DNA of 64,000 nucleotides from Phycisphaerales bacterium. Lineage in GTDB: Bacteria > Planctomycetota > Phycisphaerae > Phycisphaerales > UBA1924. Below, in pieces: positions 9,004 through 17,594 of this stretch. Under the pieces are notes generated by a model. It searched no databases and was not told the DNA's origin. It saw nothing but the letters and a program-made list of their open reading frames with translations. Within the stretch, counting starts at the first letter, position 1. Each line of letters opens with the position of its first letter. Where the stretch lies: contig JAJDDD010000006.1 of NCBI GenBank assembly GCA_029260495.1, positions 62,001 through 126,000 of the forward strand, given 5' to 3'. The position numbers and the translations under genes are program-made.

Positions 9004-10130
9004 GCGCTATTTCTCCGATTCCGTGCGCGCAGCAGGGAGGCTTGGGCGATGAGGGCGAGCTTGCGAGAGCGCGTCAGGCGGGGTCGTTTCCATAATGTTG
9101 TGCAGCCGATGCGTTCGATGCTGGTCAAAACGGATTCACCGCCGGCGCCGAAAAGCCAGATGACGGGTCCGATGCGCGCGTCGAGTGAGCGCGAGAGCGG
9201 CCGACCTTCCTGGAAGAGTTGGCGTGTGCGCACGACGAGTGGCCTGAGGGCGTATATGTAGGCGATTCTTGCTTCCGGATCGTGCGCACGAGTGAGCATG
9301 TCGCGAAGGGCGGGCGCGTCGAGGCTGGTTTCCTGTCGGGGGAGATAGACGCGGTCGCGCTCGAGGAGATCGCGCTGGACATCCTGCCAGAAGTTGGTGA
9401 GCTGGAGGGCGGTGCAGGTGGCGTCGGACATACGGGTGACATTTTTATTGCGATCAAGGCGCGGGTCAACGCCGGCGAGAGCGAGAACGATGCGTCCGAC
9501 GGGATTGGCGCTGCCTTTGCAGTAGTTGATCAGGCTGTCCCAGTGTTCGTGTTGATGGATTCGCTGATCGTCTTCGAAGGCGTCGAGGAGGTGATGGAAG
9601 GGGGCTGGATCGAGCGCATGTTTGCGGGCGGTTGCAGCGAGTGCGATGAAGACTGGATGGGTTGGCTCGTCTGAATGAGAGTCGCGGTTGGAGTTTGGCG
9701 TCGCTGGTCGAGGCGCGCCGGTATGGAGGAGGGGTGGCGGGGAGCTTTCGAGATCGACAGAGTTGAAGCAGCCGATGAGCTGCTGGCGCCAGCGGGCGAG
9801 AAGATCGAGTGATTGCGTTCGGGCTTTGGGTCCGGCGCCGGTTTCGTCGGCGAGATCATCGGAGCATCGGCAGAAGGCGTAGACGGCGGCGAAGTCGTCG
9901 CGCAGGTCTTTGGGCACAAGTCGGGAGAGAACGGAAAAATTTTCGTAGTGGCTTGTGGTGAGATCACGCAGTGTGCGACTTGCCTGCTCGTGGGTTATGG
10001 GCGATTCGTGGCTGGCGGGCGAGCGGAGATTGTGCGCAGGGGCGGCGGGGTTCTCGTCCTTTTCGGCGGCAGGGTCATTGGCAGGGCGAGGGCAGTTGTC
10101 GAGAGTGGTTGTTGACGCAGGTGTGGACAA
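9000..10130 (-). CDS. hpnC: Hydroxysqualene synthase HpnC
   Basis: Second squalene/phytoene-synthase-fold paralogue, 376 residues; HpnC turns presqualene diphosphate into hydroxysqualene. Signatures are HYENFSVLSRLVPKDLRDDF, YAFCRCSDDLADE (first Asp motif), the HpnC-like CKGSANPVGRIVLAL and NFWQDVQRDLLERDRVYLPR (second Asp motif). The roughly 65 residues before HYENF are Pro/Ala/Asn-rich and look disordered. The only in-frame start I find is TTG at 10130, so the N-terminus is uncertain. It is the first gene of the hpnCDE unit and is divergent from ispH, leaving about 175 bp for both promoters. Confidence 0.88.
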   Translation of the reverse strand: MSTPASTTTLDNCPRPANDPAAEKDENPAAPAHNLRSPASHESPITHEQASRTLRDLTTSHYENFSVLSRLVPKDLRDDFAAVYAFCRCSDDLADETGAGPKARTQSLDLLARWRQQLIGCFNSVDLESSPPPLLHTGAPRPATPNSNRDSHSDEPTHPVFIALAATARKHALDPAPFHHLLDAFEDDQRIHQHEHWDSLINYCKGSANPVGRIVLALAGVDPRLDRNKNVTRMSDATCTALQLTNFWQDVQRDLLERDRVYLPRQETSLDAPALRDMLTRAHDPEARIAYIYALRPLVVRTRQLFQEGRPLSRSLDARIGPVIWLFGAGGESVLTSIERIGCTTLWKRPRLTRSRKLALIAQASLLRARNRRNSA

Positions 10131-10305
10131 GGCTCTTGGCGCTCCAGTACATGACCCAGTCGTGGGATTTGGCGCGAGAAGCGCCTGAGGGCGCGGAGTG
10201 GGCCCGGCCCGCTATGATTGCGATATTGGGAGGCTGCGTCGAGTGACGCTGCCGAAATTGACGCCAATCACGGTTTTCACAGACTTGGAAAAGAACTGAG
10301 CACTC

Positions 10306-11346
10306 ATGCGGATTCTTCTTGCCAACCCTCGCGGGTTCTGCGCCGGCGTTCATATGGCGATTGATGTCGTGGATCAGCTTCTGGATCTTTTGCCTGGTGA
10401 ACCCATCTATGTGTTCCATGAGATCGTACACAACAAGCATGTGGTGGAGCGTTTTCGGGAGCGAGATGTCACGTTTGTTGAGGATGTCAACGAGGCGCCG
10501 GAGGGGAGCATTATTGTCTTCTCGGCCCACGGCGTTTCGCCGGCGGTGCGTGAGATTGCGCGGGCGCGGCGTCTGACTTCAATCGACGCGACGTGTCCGC
10601 TTGTGACCAAGGTTCACGCGGAGGCGATTCGATACGCCAGGCAGGGGTATCAGATTCTGTTGATCGGGCATGTGAATCATCAGGAGGTTGCGGGGACGCG
10701 CGGGGAGGCGCCTGATGCGATTCAGGTGGTGGAGACGACGGCGGACATTCCCAAGCTCTTTATCAAGGATGCTGACAAGCTTGTGTATCTGACGCAGACG
10801 ACGCTTTCAACGGATGACGCGGAGGTGATTATCTCAGCGTTGCAAGAGGTGTTTCCGAATATCAAGGCGCCGCCTTCGAGTGATATTTGCTACGCGACGA
10901 CGAATCGGCAGCGGGCGGTGCGGCAGATTGCGCCGGAGTGTGATCTTGTGCTGGTGGTGGGATCGAAGAACTCATCCAACTCGTTGCGTTTGACGGAGCT
11001 CTCTGAGAGTGAGGGGACGCCGGGGAAACTGGTTGATGATGTGAGCGAGGTTGATCATTCCTGGTTCCCGACGGGCGAAGAGACGGTGCTGGTGACGGCG
11101 GGGGCGTCGGCGCCGGAGTATTTGGTTGCGGAGTTGTGCAGGACGCTTTTGGATCGTCATGGAGGGACGATTGAGCTGCGCGACGTGGTGCATGAGGACA
11201 CTTATTTTGACATGCCGAAAACGCTGAAGGTGATGATGCGAGCCAAGGGGATGGATCCGAAAGAACGGCAGATTCGTATTACATCGCCGGTGGTGACGGC
11301 GGAGCTCTATGGGGCGGCGCCGCTCACGATCGGGGCGAGCGGATGA
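10306..11346 (+). CDS. ispH: 4-hydroxy-3-methylbut-2-enyl diphosphate reductase IspH
   Basis: This iron-sulfur enzyme makes IPP and DMAPP in the last step of the MEP pathway. It has 346 residues. Cluster cysteines and active-site motifs are visible: ANPRGFCAGV at the N-terminus, FSAHGVSPAV, DATCPLVTKVH, GHVNHQEVAGT, YLTQTTLS, DICYATTNRQ and GSKNSSNSLRL. The ATG at 10306 is 7 residues before the first conserved Cys region, as expected. It is divergent from hpnCDE, and dxs lies about 8 kb downstream. The next gene, rlmN, begins within or just after its 3' end. Confidence 0.96.
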   Translation: MRILLANPRGFCAGVHMAIDVVDQLLDLLPGEPIYVFHEIVHNKHVVERFRERDVTFVEDVNEAPEGSIIVFSAHGVSPAVREIARARRLTSIDATCPLVTKVHAEAIRYARQGYQILLIGHVNHQEVAGTRGEAPDAIQVVETTADIPKLFIKDADKLVYLTQTTLSTDDAEVIISALQEVFPNIKAPPSSDICYATTNRQRAVRQIAPECDLVLVVGSKNSSNSLRLTELSESEGTPGKLVDDVSEVDHSWFPTGEETVLVTAGASAPEYLVAELCRTLLDRHGGTIELRDVVHEDTYFDMPKTLKVMMRAKGMDPKERQIRITSPVVTAELYGAAPLTIGASG

Positions 11347-11359
11347 TGCGCAGCTAGCG

Positions 11360-12523
11360 GTGGAGCACCCGGAGCGCCATATTTTTGACGAAACGCCTGA
11401 ATCGCTTGGCGCTTGGTGCGCTGCGCACGGGATGGCGGGGTTTCGCTCGGAGCAGATTCTTAAGTGGGTGTATGAACAGGGTGTCGGCGTTCCGGCGGCG
11501 ATGTTGAATCTCAGCAAGGCTGACCGAGAGCTGCTTGGGCGGGAGTTTGTTTTTGTTTCGGGGCGGACGATTGCGCATCGGCAGGCGAGCGACGGGACAC
11601 AGAAATTGCTTGTGCAATGGGATGAGTTCGGGGGCGCCGGTGCTGAAGAACAGGTTGTTGACGAGAAAGAGGGGGTTTCGCTGCCGATTATGCAGGCTGG
11701 GGGCGGACAGAGCCGGGGCGCTCGCGATGATGAGCTTGACGCTGCGCGGCAGACTGAGTGTGTGATGATTCCCTCGGAGGGGCGCCAGACGGCGTGTATT
11801 TCTTCGCAGGTTGGGTGTCCGGTTGGGTGCCGGTTTTGCGCTTCGGGATTGGGGGGCTTGGATGGGAATCTTTCTACGGGGCGGATTGTCGAGCAGGTGT
11901 GGCGGCTGGGGCAGCTGCAGGGAGTCGGGCGGATTTCGAATGTTGTCTTTATGGGGATGGGGGAGCCGCTGGCGAACTTTGGGGCGGTGAAGCGGGCGGT
12001 GGAGACGATCGCGGCGCCGTGGGGGCTTGGGATTGGGGCGCGGAAGATTACGATTTCAACAGTGGGGCTTCCGGCGGCGATTGAACGGCTGGCGCGGGAG
12101 CTTGATCTGCCGGTGACATTGGCGCTGTCGCTACACGCGCCGAATGATGAGTTGCGGCGACAGCTTATTCCGTGGTCTGAGCATACGACGATTGATGCGC
12201 TGGTGGCTGCGTGCGAGGTGTGGTTCAAGAAGACGGGTCGTGAGATTACGCTTGAATATATTTTGCTGGGCGGGGTGAACGATCAGGAAGAGCACGCGCA
12301 GGAGCTGGCGCGGGTGACGAAGAGGCTGCGCGCGAATGTGAATTTGATTCGGTACAACGAGGTTGCGGGGTTGGAGTTTCGCAGGCCGCAGTCGCGGGAT
12401 GTGCTGCGTTTTCAGGAGGTTTTGCGCGGGTGCGGCGTGAATGCCCATATTCGGGCGAGCCGGGGGCGGGATATTGAGGCGGCGTGCGGGCAGTTGCGGC
12501 ACGAGACGGCGGGGGCTGGTTAA
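11360..12523 (+). CDS. rlmN: 23S rRNA (adenine-2503-C2)-methyltransferase RlmN
   Basis: This radical-SAM enzyme methylates A2503 of 23S rRNA and, in many bacteria, A37 of some tRNAs. The SAM cluster motif is CRFCASG inside SSQVGCPVGCRFCASGLGG. NVVFMGMGEP, STVGLPAAI, LALSLHAPNDELR and EYILLGGVND follow. I chose the GTG at 11360 because it gives the usual short lead before FDETPESLGAW; an in-frame ATG at 11309 inside ispH is the alternative. About 40 extra residues (Gly, Glu, Asp and Gln rich) sit between the N-terminal domain and the VMIPSEGRQTACIS strand, which is unusual for RlmN. The C-terminal cysteine region (FQEVLRGCGVNAHIRASRGRDIEAACGQL) is intact. Confidence 0.93.
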   Translation: MEHPERHIFDETPESLGAWCAAHGMAGFRSEQILKWVYEQGVGVPAAMLNLSKADRELLGREFVFVSGRTIAHRQASDGTQKLLVQWDEFGGAGAEEQVVDEKEGVSLPIMQAGGGQSRGARDDELDAARQTECVMIPSEGRQTACISSQVGCPVGCRFCASGLGGLDGNLSTGRIVEQVWRLGQLQGVGRISNVVFMGMGEPLANFGAVKRAVETIAAPWGLGIGARKITISTVGLPAAIERLARELDLPVTLALSLHAPNDELRRQLIPWSEHTTIDALVAACEVWFKKTGREITLEYILLGGVNDQEEHAQELARVTKRLRANVNLIRYNEVAGLEFRRPQSRDVLRFQEVLRGCGVNAHIRASRGRDIEAACGQLRHETAGAG

Positions 12524-12533
12524 AAGGGCGCCA

Positions 12534-13520
12534 TTAGGTTTGCATGAGTGATGCGAATCGCTCTGCGTCGACATTGCCGCCGGAAATGATGACGCCGATG
12601 CGTTTGTTGCGGGCTTGGATTTTTTCTTCCATGAGGGCGGCGGCGGCGAGGCTGCCTGTGGGCTCGACGACGATCTTCATGCGCTCGAAGAAGAAGCGCA
12701 TGGCGCGGACGAGGGCGGCGTCGGGGACGCTGACCATATCAGTGACGAGCGAATGGATGATGGCGAAGGTGTGCTCGCCGAGCGAGTTGGTGCTGGCGCC
12801 GTCGGCGATGGTGTTGGGCGTGTCGATGCGGATGAGTTTGCCGGCGCGGAAGGATTGGACGCCGTCGTTGCCGGCATCGGGCTCGACGCCGATGATTTTG
12901 CAGTGTGGCGCGAGTTCCCTGGCGGTGATGGCGCAGCCGGAGATGAGCCCGCCGCCGCCGACGCAGACGATGAGCATGTCCAGCGGGCCGGTTTTTTCGA
13001 GGAGTTCTTTGGCGACGGTTCCCTGGCCGGCGATGACATGCGGATGATCGAAGGGGGGGATGATGGTGAGGTTGCGTTCTTGTGCGAGCTCATTGGCGAG
13101 GGCTTCGCGGGATTCTTCCGAGCGGTCGTAGAGGATGACGTCGGCGCCGTAGGCGCGGGTGGCGTTGAGCTTCAGGCGCGGGGCGTCTTTGGGCATGATG
13201 ATTGTTGTTGAGACGCCGAGGAGTTTTCCTGCGAGGGCGGTCGCCTGGGCGTGGTTGCCTGAGGAGAAGGTGAGGACGCCTCGGGTTTTTTCGTCGGGGG
13301 AGAGGCGGGACATGGCGTTGTAGGCGCCGCGAAACTTGAAGGCGCCGACGCGCTGGAAGTTTTCCGCTTTGAAGAAGACCTCGGCGCCGGTGATTGTGTT
13401 GAAGGCGCGGGAGGTGAGGACGGGCGTGCGGTTGGCGACGGGGGCGAGGCGCTCGCTGGCGGAGGCGATGTCGGCGTAGGTGACGGCGACGGGGGGCGCG
13501 GATGGAGATTGGTTGGTCAT
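12534..13520 (-). CDS. PLP-dependent threonine/serine ammonia-lyase or racemase family
   Basis: A fold-type II PLP enzyme with 328 residues. The Schiff-base lysine is in FKAENFQRVGAFKFRGA, the phosphate-binding and Asn region is SSGNHAQATA, and the Gly-rich cofactor loop is CVGGGGLISG. Length and lack of a C-terminal ACT domain fit catabolic threonine dehydratase, serine racemase or threo-3-hydroxyaspartate dehydratase; these cannot be separated by eye. The likely reaction is deamination of Thr/Ser to a 2-oxo acid. It converges on rlmN with about 10 bp between stops. The ATG start at 13520 is supported by a purine-rich upstream stretch (GGGGGAAG on the complement is absent, so the ribosome site is weak). 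Confidence 0.85.
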   Translation of the reverse strand: MTNQSPSAPPVAVTYADIASASERLAPVANRTPVLTSRAFNTITGAEVFFKAENFQRVGAFKFRGAYNAMSRLSPDEKTRGVLTFSSGNHAQATALAGKLLGVSTTIIMPKDAPRLKLNATRAYGADVILYDRSEESREALANELAQERNLTIIPPFDHPHVIAGQGTVAKELLEKTGPLDMLIVCVGGGGLISGCAITARELAPHCKIIGVEPDAGNDGVQSFRAGKLIRIDTPNTIADGASTNSLGEHTFAIIHSLVTDMVSVPDAALVRAMRFFFERMKIVVEPTGSLAAAALMEEKIQARNKRIGVIISGGNVDAERFASLMQT

Positions 13521-13636
13521 GGGGGAAGTGTAGGGATGATTTCAACAAGATACCGGACATGTCAATGGGCATTTACTTGGTTTGAATGCAACCCAGTTGT
13601 CCGTCAAACAGCGTGCATTGAGATAGTGCCCGTTTT

Positions 13637-14566
13637 CTACCGTGAAGATCCGTAGCTGTCCCGAAAAGCTTGCAACGCTTTCCCAGGATTGACGTCGTTC
13701 GCTGTCTCATGGTTGGGAGGACTTATCCTGCTGTGTTCAGGAATGCGACCAAACGGTTGTCTTGCCCGTGCGACGAGATCGGAGTCAAACGGTGAATTGT
13801 CAGATAGCAGCCAGCGAACCAACTCAAGGGTTTCTTTGCATCCAGCGAAGATGCGCTCGCGCGCCCAGGAAGCAAGAAAAAAATTGAGATGACCAATGCT
13901 CAATTTGGCCACCTGTTCGAGAGCTTTTTCGTGTCCTCCGAACAGTGCAACATTTTGCGCTAGAGGGACGATTACCATGAATTCATTCTTGTTCAATCGA
14001 CCTGTTGTGCACACTGGATGGTCTGTAATAACTATTTTAGGATCGTTGTCAGATAACCAGTAAAACTTCCAGTTCCAGTCTTTACGGGCAAACAAATCCG
14101 AATATGTGGCGTACCAATGGACCCTTGTGTGGTTGTCAACGACATTCTTCATGTTTGTGAGACCATTAATAAGTCCTCGCGGAAGATATTGTGGCCAGGA
14201 AAGGGGCATGTCATTTACGAATTGAGTGCGTACAAGCATTGAAGCAACCCACGCTATCAGAGCGGATTCTTGATGGGTATCAAGGGCTTTCATTTCTAAT
14301 ACTTCGTCGTAGATTTTGGCAAAATTTTGTTCCAAGGGGATGAGCAACTCGGCATCAAGGTCACCTCCGCCGTATTTATAAAAATCGTCACGAAACAGGA
14401 TTCCACTCGGGCTGCGTCGTCGTGTGCCGACCTGAAACTCTGGCTTTACCATCTCGACGAGTTTGCCGTCTTCGCCGGCGAAGCGGCGGATCATTTGCTG
14501 GGGCACGATGTGCTGGCGCTTGCCTGTTTCTTGAGCTTTCATTGATCCAAAGGATAGCCGTGCCAT
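13637..14566 (-). CDS. DUF4238-family protein
   Basis: 309 residues with the N-terminal signature QHIVPQQMIRRFA followed by aromatic and Asn-rich blocks, which matches the DUF4238 family (HxVPxxxLRxFA). Family members are scattered in accessory regions of many bacteria and have no established biochemical role; a phage-defence or toxin role has not been shown. Base composition is visibly lower in GC than both neighbours and the codon choice differs, suggesting recent acquisition. The start is ATG 14566; an internal ATG at 14542 (MKAQETGKRQH) is equally plausible. It is divergent from the rsmB-like gene with only 31 bp between starts. Confidence 0.75.
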   Translation of the reverse strand: MARLSFGSMKAQETGKRQHIVPQQMIRRFAGEDGKLVEMVKPEFQVGTRRRSPSGILFRDDFYKYGGGDLDAELLIPLEQNFAKIYDEVLEMKALDTHQESALIAWVASMLVRTQFVNDMPLSWPQYLPRGLINGLTNMKNVVDNHTRVHWYATYSDLFARKDWNWKFYWLSDNDPKIVITDHPVCTTGRLNKNEFMVIVPLAQNVALFGGHEKALEQVAKLSIGHLNFFLASWARERIFAGCKETLELVRWLLSDNSPFDSDLVARARQPFGRIPEHSRISPPNHETANDVNPGKALQAFRDSYGSSR

Positions 14567-14597
14567 GGCGGCATCGTTTAGCGGTTAGACTCGGCTG

Positions 14598-16142
14598 ATG
14601 AATGGATCGAACAGGGGATCGAAGGGCGGTGGTTCGGGGCGGAGGCCGGGGGCGCGCGGGCCGGGCGGGGAGCGGAGCGGGAATCGTGGCGGTGGGCGCG
14701 GCGGCGGTGGATATAGCGGGAGCAGGCCGGGCGGGACGCGGGGGGGGCAGAAGCGGTCGGGTCCTGAGAGGCCGGCTCGTCAGTTTGGCGGGGGGACGGC
14801 GCGGGGGATTGTGACGCGGCGGATCGCGGCGCAGGTGAAGCGGTATCCGGATCTGGATATTTCGCGCCTTGAGACGGAGGGGCTTGATGCGCGAGACGCT
14901 GCTTTGGCGCACGCGATTAATGACATTTGCATGAGCCGGCTGCTGACGCTTTCGTATCTTTTGGCGCGCTCTGCCCAGCGTGAGTGGATCGAGATTGAGC
15001 CTCGGGTGCAGGCAGCGATGCTGGTTGGCGGGGCGCAGTTGGTGTTTCTCGATCGTGTTCCTCCGCACGCTGCGATTAATGAATCGGTCGAGTGGGCGAA
15101 GCGGACGGTTCGGGCGGGGGCTGGTGGGATTGTGAACGCGACGCTGCGGCGGCTGGCGGAGCTTGTGGATGCGGGGGGCGAGAGTGAGAAGCGAGAGCGG
15201 TGGACGGATGGGCGGGATGAAGTTCCACTTGAAGATGGTCGGGCGCTGGGGTTGATTGCGGATGTGATGCCTGTCGATCCGGTGGAGCGGCTGAGCGTGG
15301 CGACGAGCCATCCGGAGCATCTTTTGCGTTCGTGGATGCGTTTGATGTCTTTGCGCGAGGTGCGTGAGCTGGCTTTGCATGGGATCGCGCGGCCGCCGAC
15401 TATTTTGAATACGGCGCATTTTCAGGGAGATATCGCGGAGCTTTCGAGGGACGACGTGGAACTGACTGCTCATCAGGCGCCGGGGCATCATGTGTTTCGC
15501 GGGCCGCATGGGCGGCTGATTGAGCTGTTGAAATCGCGTGATGATGTGTGGGCGCAGGATCCGGCGTCGAGCCTGGCGGTGATGAGTGTGAGCGATCTTT
15601 CGCCGATGGTGGTGATGGATATTTGCGCCGGGAAGGGGACGAAGACGAGGCAGCTGGCGAAGACATTTCCCGAGGCGCAGATCATCGCGACGGACATTGA
15701 CGCGCCGCGACTGAAGATGTTGGGAGAGGCATTTGCGGGAGAGAGCCGGGTTCGTGTGATTCCGTATGCGGATCGGAATGAGTGGGCAGCAAAGGTTGAC
15801 CTGGTGTTGATTGACGCGCCGTGCTCAAATACGGGCGTGCTGGCGCGGCGGCCGGAGGCGAGGTACCGGGTGAGCCTGGAACGGACGGCGGATCTGGCCC
15901 GCATTCAACGGCAGCTCATCGCGGATTGCATTCCGCTGCTCACGCCGGAGGCGAGTCGGCGCGGGGGGATTGTCTATTCGACGTGCAGCCTGGACCCAGC
16001 GGAAAACGAGGAGCACATCGATTGGGCGGTGCGGTGGCATGGGTTGCGATCCTCACGGGTTGAGCGGCGTCTGCCTTCGGGAGGGCCGGGCGAGCCCTCG
16101 GAGCGATACACCGATGGCTCGTTCGCGGCGCTGATCGCGTGA
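14598..16142 (+). CDS. RsmB-type 16S rRNA cytosine-C5 methyltransferase with RGG-like tail
   Basis: 514 residues. After a roughly 70-residue Gly/Arg/Ser-rich lead (GGGSGRRPGARGPGG and similar) comes a NusB-like helical domain (residues about 75-230) and a Rossmann methyltransferase domain. Catalytic features of the RsmB/NOP2 family are visible: SAM motif MDICAGKGTKTRQLA, acidic IATDIDAPRL, motif IV DAPCSNTGVLARRPEARYR with the Pro-Cys pair, and the nucleophile motif VYSTCSLDPAENEEHI. RsmB methylates C967 of 16S rRNA in E. coli. The Gly/Arg-rich extension is unusual and may help RNA binding. The ATG at 14598 places the whole extension in frame; a later start would remove part of it. Confidence 0.88.
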   Translation: MNGSNRGSKGGGSGRRPGARGPGGERSGNRGGGRGGGGYSGSRPGGTRGGQKRSGPERPARQFGGGTARGIVTRRIAAQVKRYPDLDISRLETEGLDARDAALAHAINDICMSRLLTLSYLLARSAQREWIEIEPRVQAAMLVGGAQLVFLDRVPPHAAINESVEWAKRTVRAGAGGIVNATLRRLAELVDAGGESEKRERWTDGRDEVPLEDGRALGLIADVMPVDPVERLSVATSHPEHLLRSWMRLMSLREVRELALHGIARPPTILNTAHFQGDIAELSRDDVELTAHQAPGHHVFRGPHGRLIELLKSRDDVWAQDPASSLAVMSVSDLSPMVVMDICAGKGTKTRQLAKTFPEAQIIATDIDAPRLKMLGEAFAGESRVRVIPYADRNEWAAKVDLVLIDAPCSNTGVLARRPEARYRVSLERTADLARIQRQLIADCIPLLTPEASRRGGIVYSTCSLDPAENEEHIDWAVRWHGLRSSRVERRLPSGGPGEPSERYTDGSFAALIA

Positions 16143-16299
16143 ATCTTTGAGATAGTTTGCTGGTTGGGGGAGGTCGAGGTTTGCCGATGGTCGCGGCGCG
16201 GGTACACTTGACGATCACGCATATTCCGCACGGGAGGGGCCCAGGTTCGGCCTTTCTGTTCGACGGTCCTGGTCTTATGAGAAAGTAGAGGGGTTCAGC

Positions 16300-16767
16300 G
16301 TGACCTTGCTGGACATCCTGACGCCTGCTTGCATTAAAGCACCGCTCGACGCTTCGGATAAGAAGTGCGCGATCGATGAGCTTGTCGACGTGCTCGTCGA
16401 TGCGGGCAAGATTAACGACGGCGTCTCGCTCAAGGAAGCGGTCTGGGCGCGCGAGCAGACCCGGACGACGGGGATCGGCCATGAGCTTGCGATCCCGCAT
16501 GGCAAGTGCGGAGGGGTGCACAATCTCGCGATGGCGATCGGCAAGCCGGCGGAGCCGATTGATTTCGCTGCGATTGACTCGAAGCCTGTGAAGCTGATTG
16601 TGCTGTTGGCGAGTCCGGTGGATCGGACGAGTGAGCACATTCAGACATTGGCGCGCATCAGCCGGATGATGATTAACGACGAATTCCGCGAGCGCATCTA
16701 TGCAGCGACAAGCGCGGATGAGATTTACACGCTGCTGCAAGAGCAGGAGCAGTCCGTCGCGTCGTAG
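16300..16767 (+). CDS. PTS EIIA component, fructose/nitrogen (PtsN) type
   Basis: 155 residues covering a single EIIA-2 domain. The phospho-accepting histidine is in TTGIGHELAIPHGKC, and VKLIVLLASPVDRTSEHIQTLARIS is a family signature. With no permease domains and no other PTS genes nearby it most likely acts as a regulatory EIIA-Ntr rather than in sugar uptake. The GTG start at 16300 is preceded by an AGAGGGG ribosome site. It is separated from the rsmB-like gene by about 160 bp and convergent with the ExbB-like gene. Confidence 0.88.
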   Translation: MTLLDILTPACIKAPLDASDKKCAIDELVDVLVDAGKINDGVSLKEAVWAREQTRTTGIGHELAIPHGKCGGVHNLAMAIGKPAEPIDFAAIDSKPVKLIVLLASPVDRTSEHIQTLARISRMMINDEFRERIYAATSADEIYTLLQEQEQSVAS

Positions 16768-16815
16768 TTTTTGATGGGCCGAGAAGCAGCGGTCGCCAAT
16801 AAAAAAAGAAGATGT

Positions 16816-17499
16816 TCAGGCGGCAGGGTTTTTGTGCGCGCTGGGGATTGACTCTGCGGGGCGCTGCAGCGCTGTTTTTGTTTGGGTGGCAGCGGCGGTG
16901 AGCGATTCGAGGCGGCCGAAACATCTGTCAGCGCTCACGCGAAACCAGGCGTAGGGGAAGAGTGTGATCATCGCGATGATGAGTCCGAAGGCCGTCGTCA
17001 GTAGCGCCTCAGCGATGCCCGCAGCGACGGCGGTTGGGTCGGTGACGATGGCGTCATCGGCGCCGAGCAGGCGGAAGCTGGCGATGATTCCCATGACTGT
17101 GCCAAGAATCCCGAGCATGGGAGCAGCGGTGATGATGGTGGAGAGTGTGGCGCCGAAGCGCTCGATGGGTTTGCGGTGGGCTTCGATGATCTCAACGGCG
17201 CGGGTGTCGGCTTCATCGGGCGTGATGGGGCAGCGGGAGGCGAGGTCTGAGAGGGCGCGTCCGTAAACGGAGTTGTCCCGTCCGGCGAGGGCGCGCAGAG
17301 CGGAGAGATCGCCTGTGCGGAGCAGACTCGCTGCGGTGTCGAGCCAGCGGGTGCGGCCGGGGCGGTTGGTGACGAGCCAGAACATCGCCCGCTCGAGGGA
17401 GAAGGTGATCGAGACGAGGCTGAGGGCGAGCAAGGGCCACATCACCCATCCGCCAGCGATGAAGACTGATCGGACTGTCTCAAAAGAGCTGGTGAACAT
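16816..17499 (-). CDS. MotA/TolQ/ExbB-type proton channel protein
   Basis: 227 residues from the ATG at 17499 (a TTG at 17508 adds three residues). Three membrane helices are visible: one near residues 12-32 (WVMWPLLALSLVSITF) and a C-terminal pair in TIITAAPMLGILGTVMGIIASF and LLTTAFGLIIAMITLFPYAWF, the hallmark of this family. It would form the pentameric channel around an ExbD/TolR partner to harness proton flow. No ExbD, TonB or MotB gene is adjacent, so the partner must be elsewhere. It is divergent from the polyprenyl synthase gene. Confidence 0.87.
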   Translation of the reverse strand: MFTSSFETVRSVFIAGGWVMWPLLALSLVSITFSLERAMFWLVTNRPGRTRWLDTAASLLRTGDLSALRALAGRDNSVYGRALSDLASRCPITPDEADTRAVEIIEAHRKPIERFGATLSTIITAAPMLGILGTVMGIIASFRLLGADDAIVTDPTAVAAGIAEALLTTAFGLIIAMITLFPYAWFRVSADRCFGRLESLTAAATQTKTALQRPAESIPSAHKNPAA

Positions 17500-17594
17500 G
17501 GGCGCCAATCATATCCGGGGCGGCGAACGCAGCGGTATTCGCCAGGCGTTGTTTGTCCGGGGGTCGAGGCCTCCCTACACTCGCGCCCGTGACG

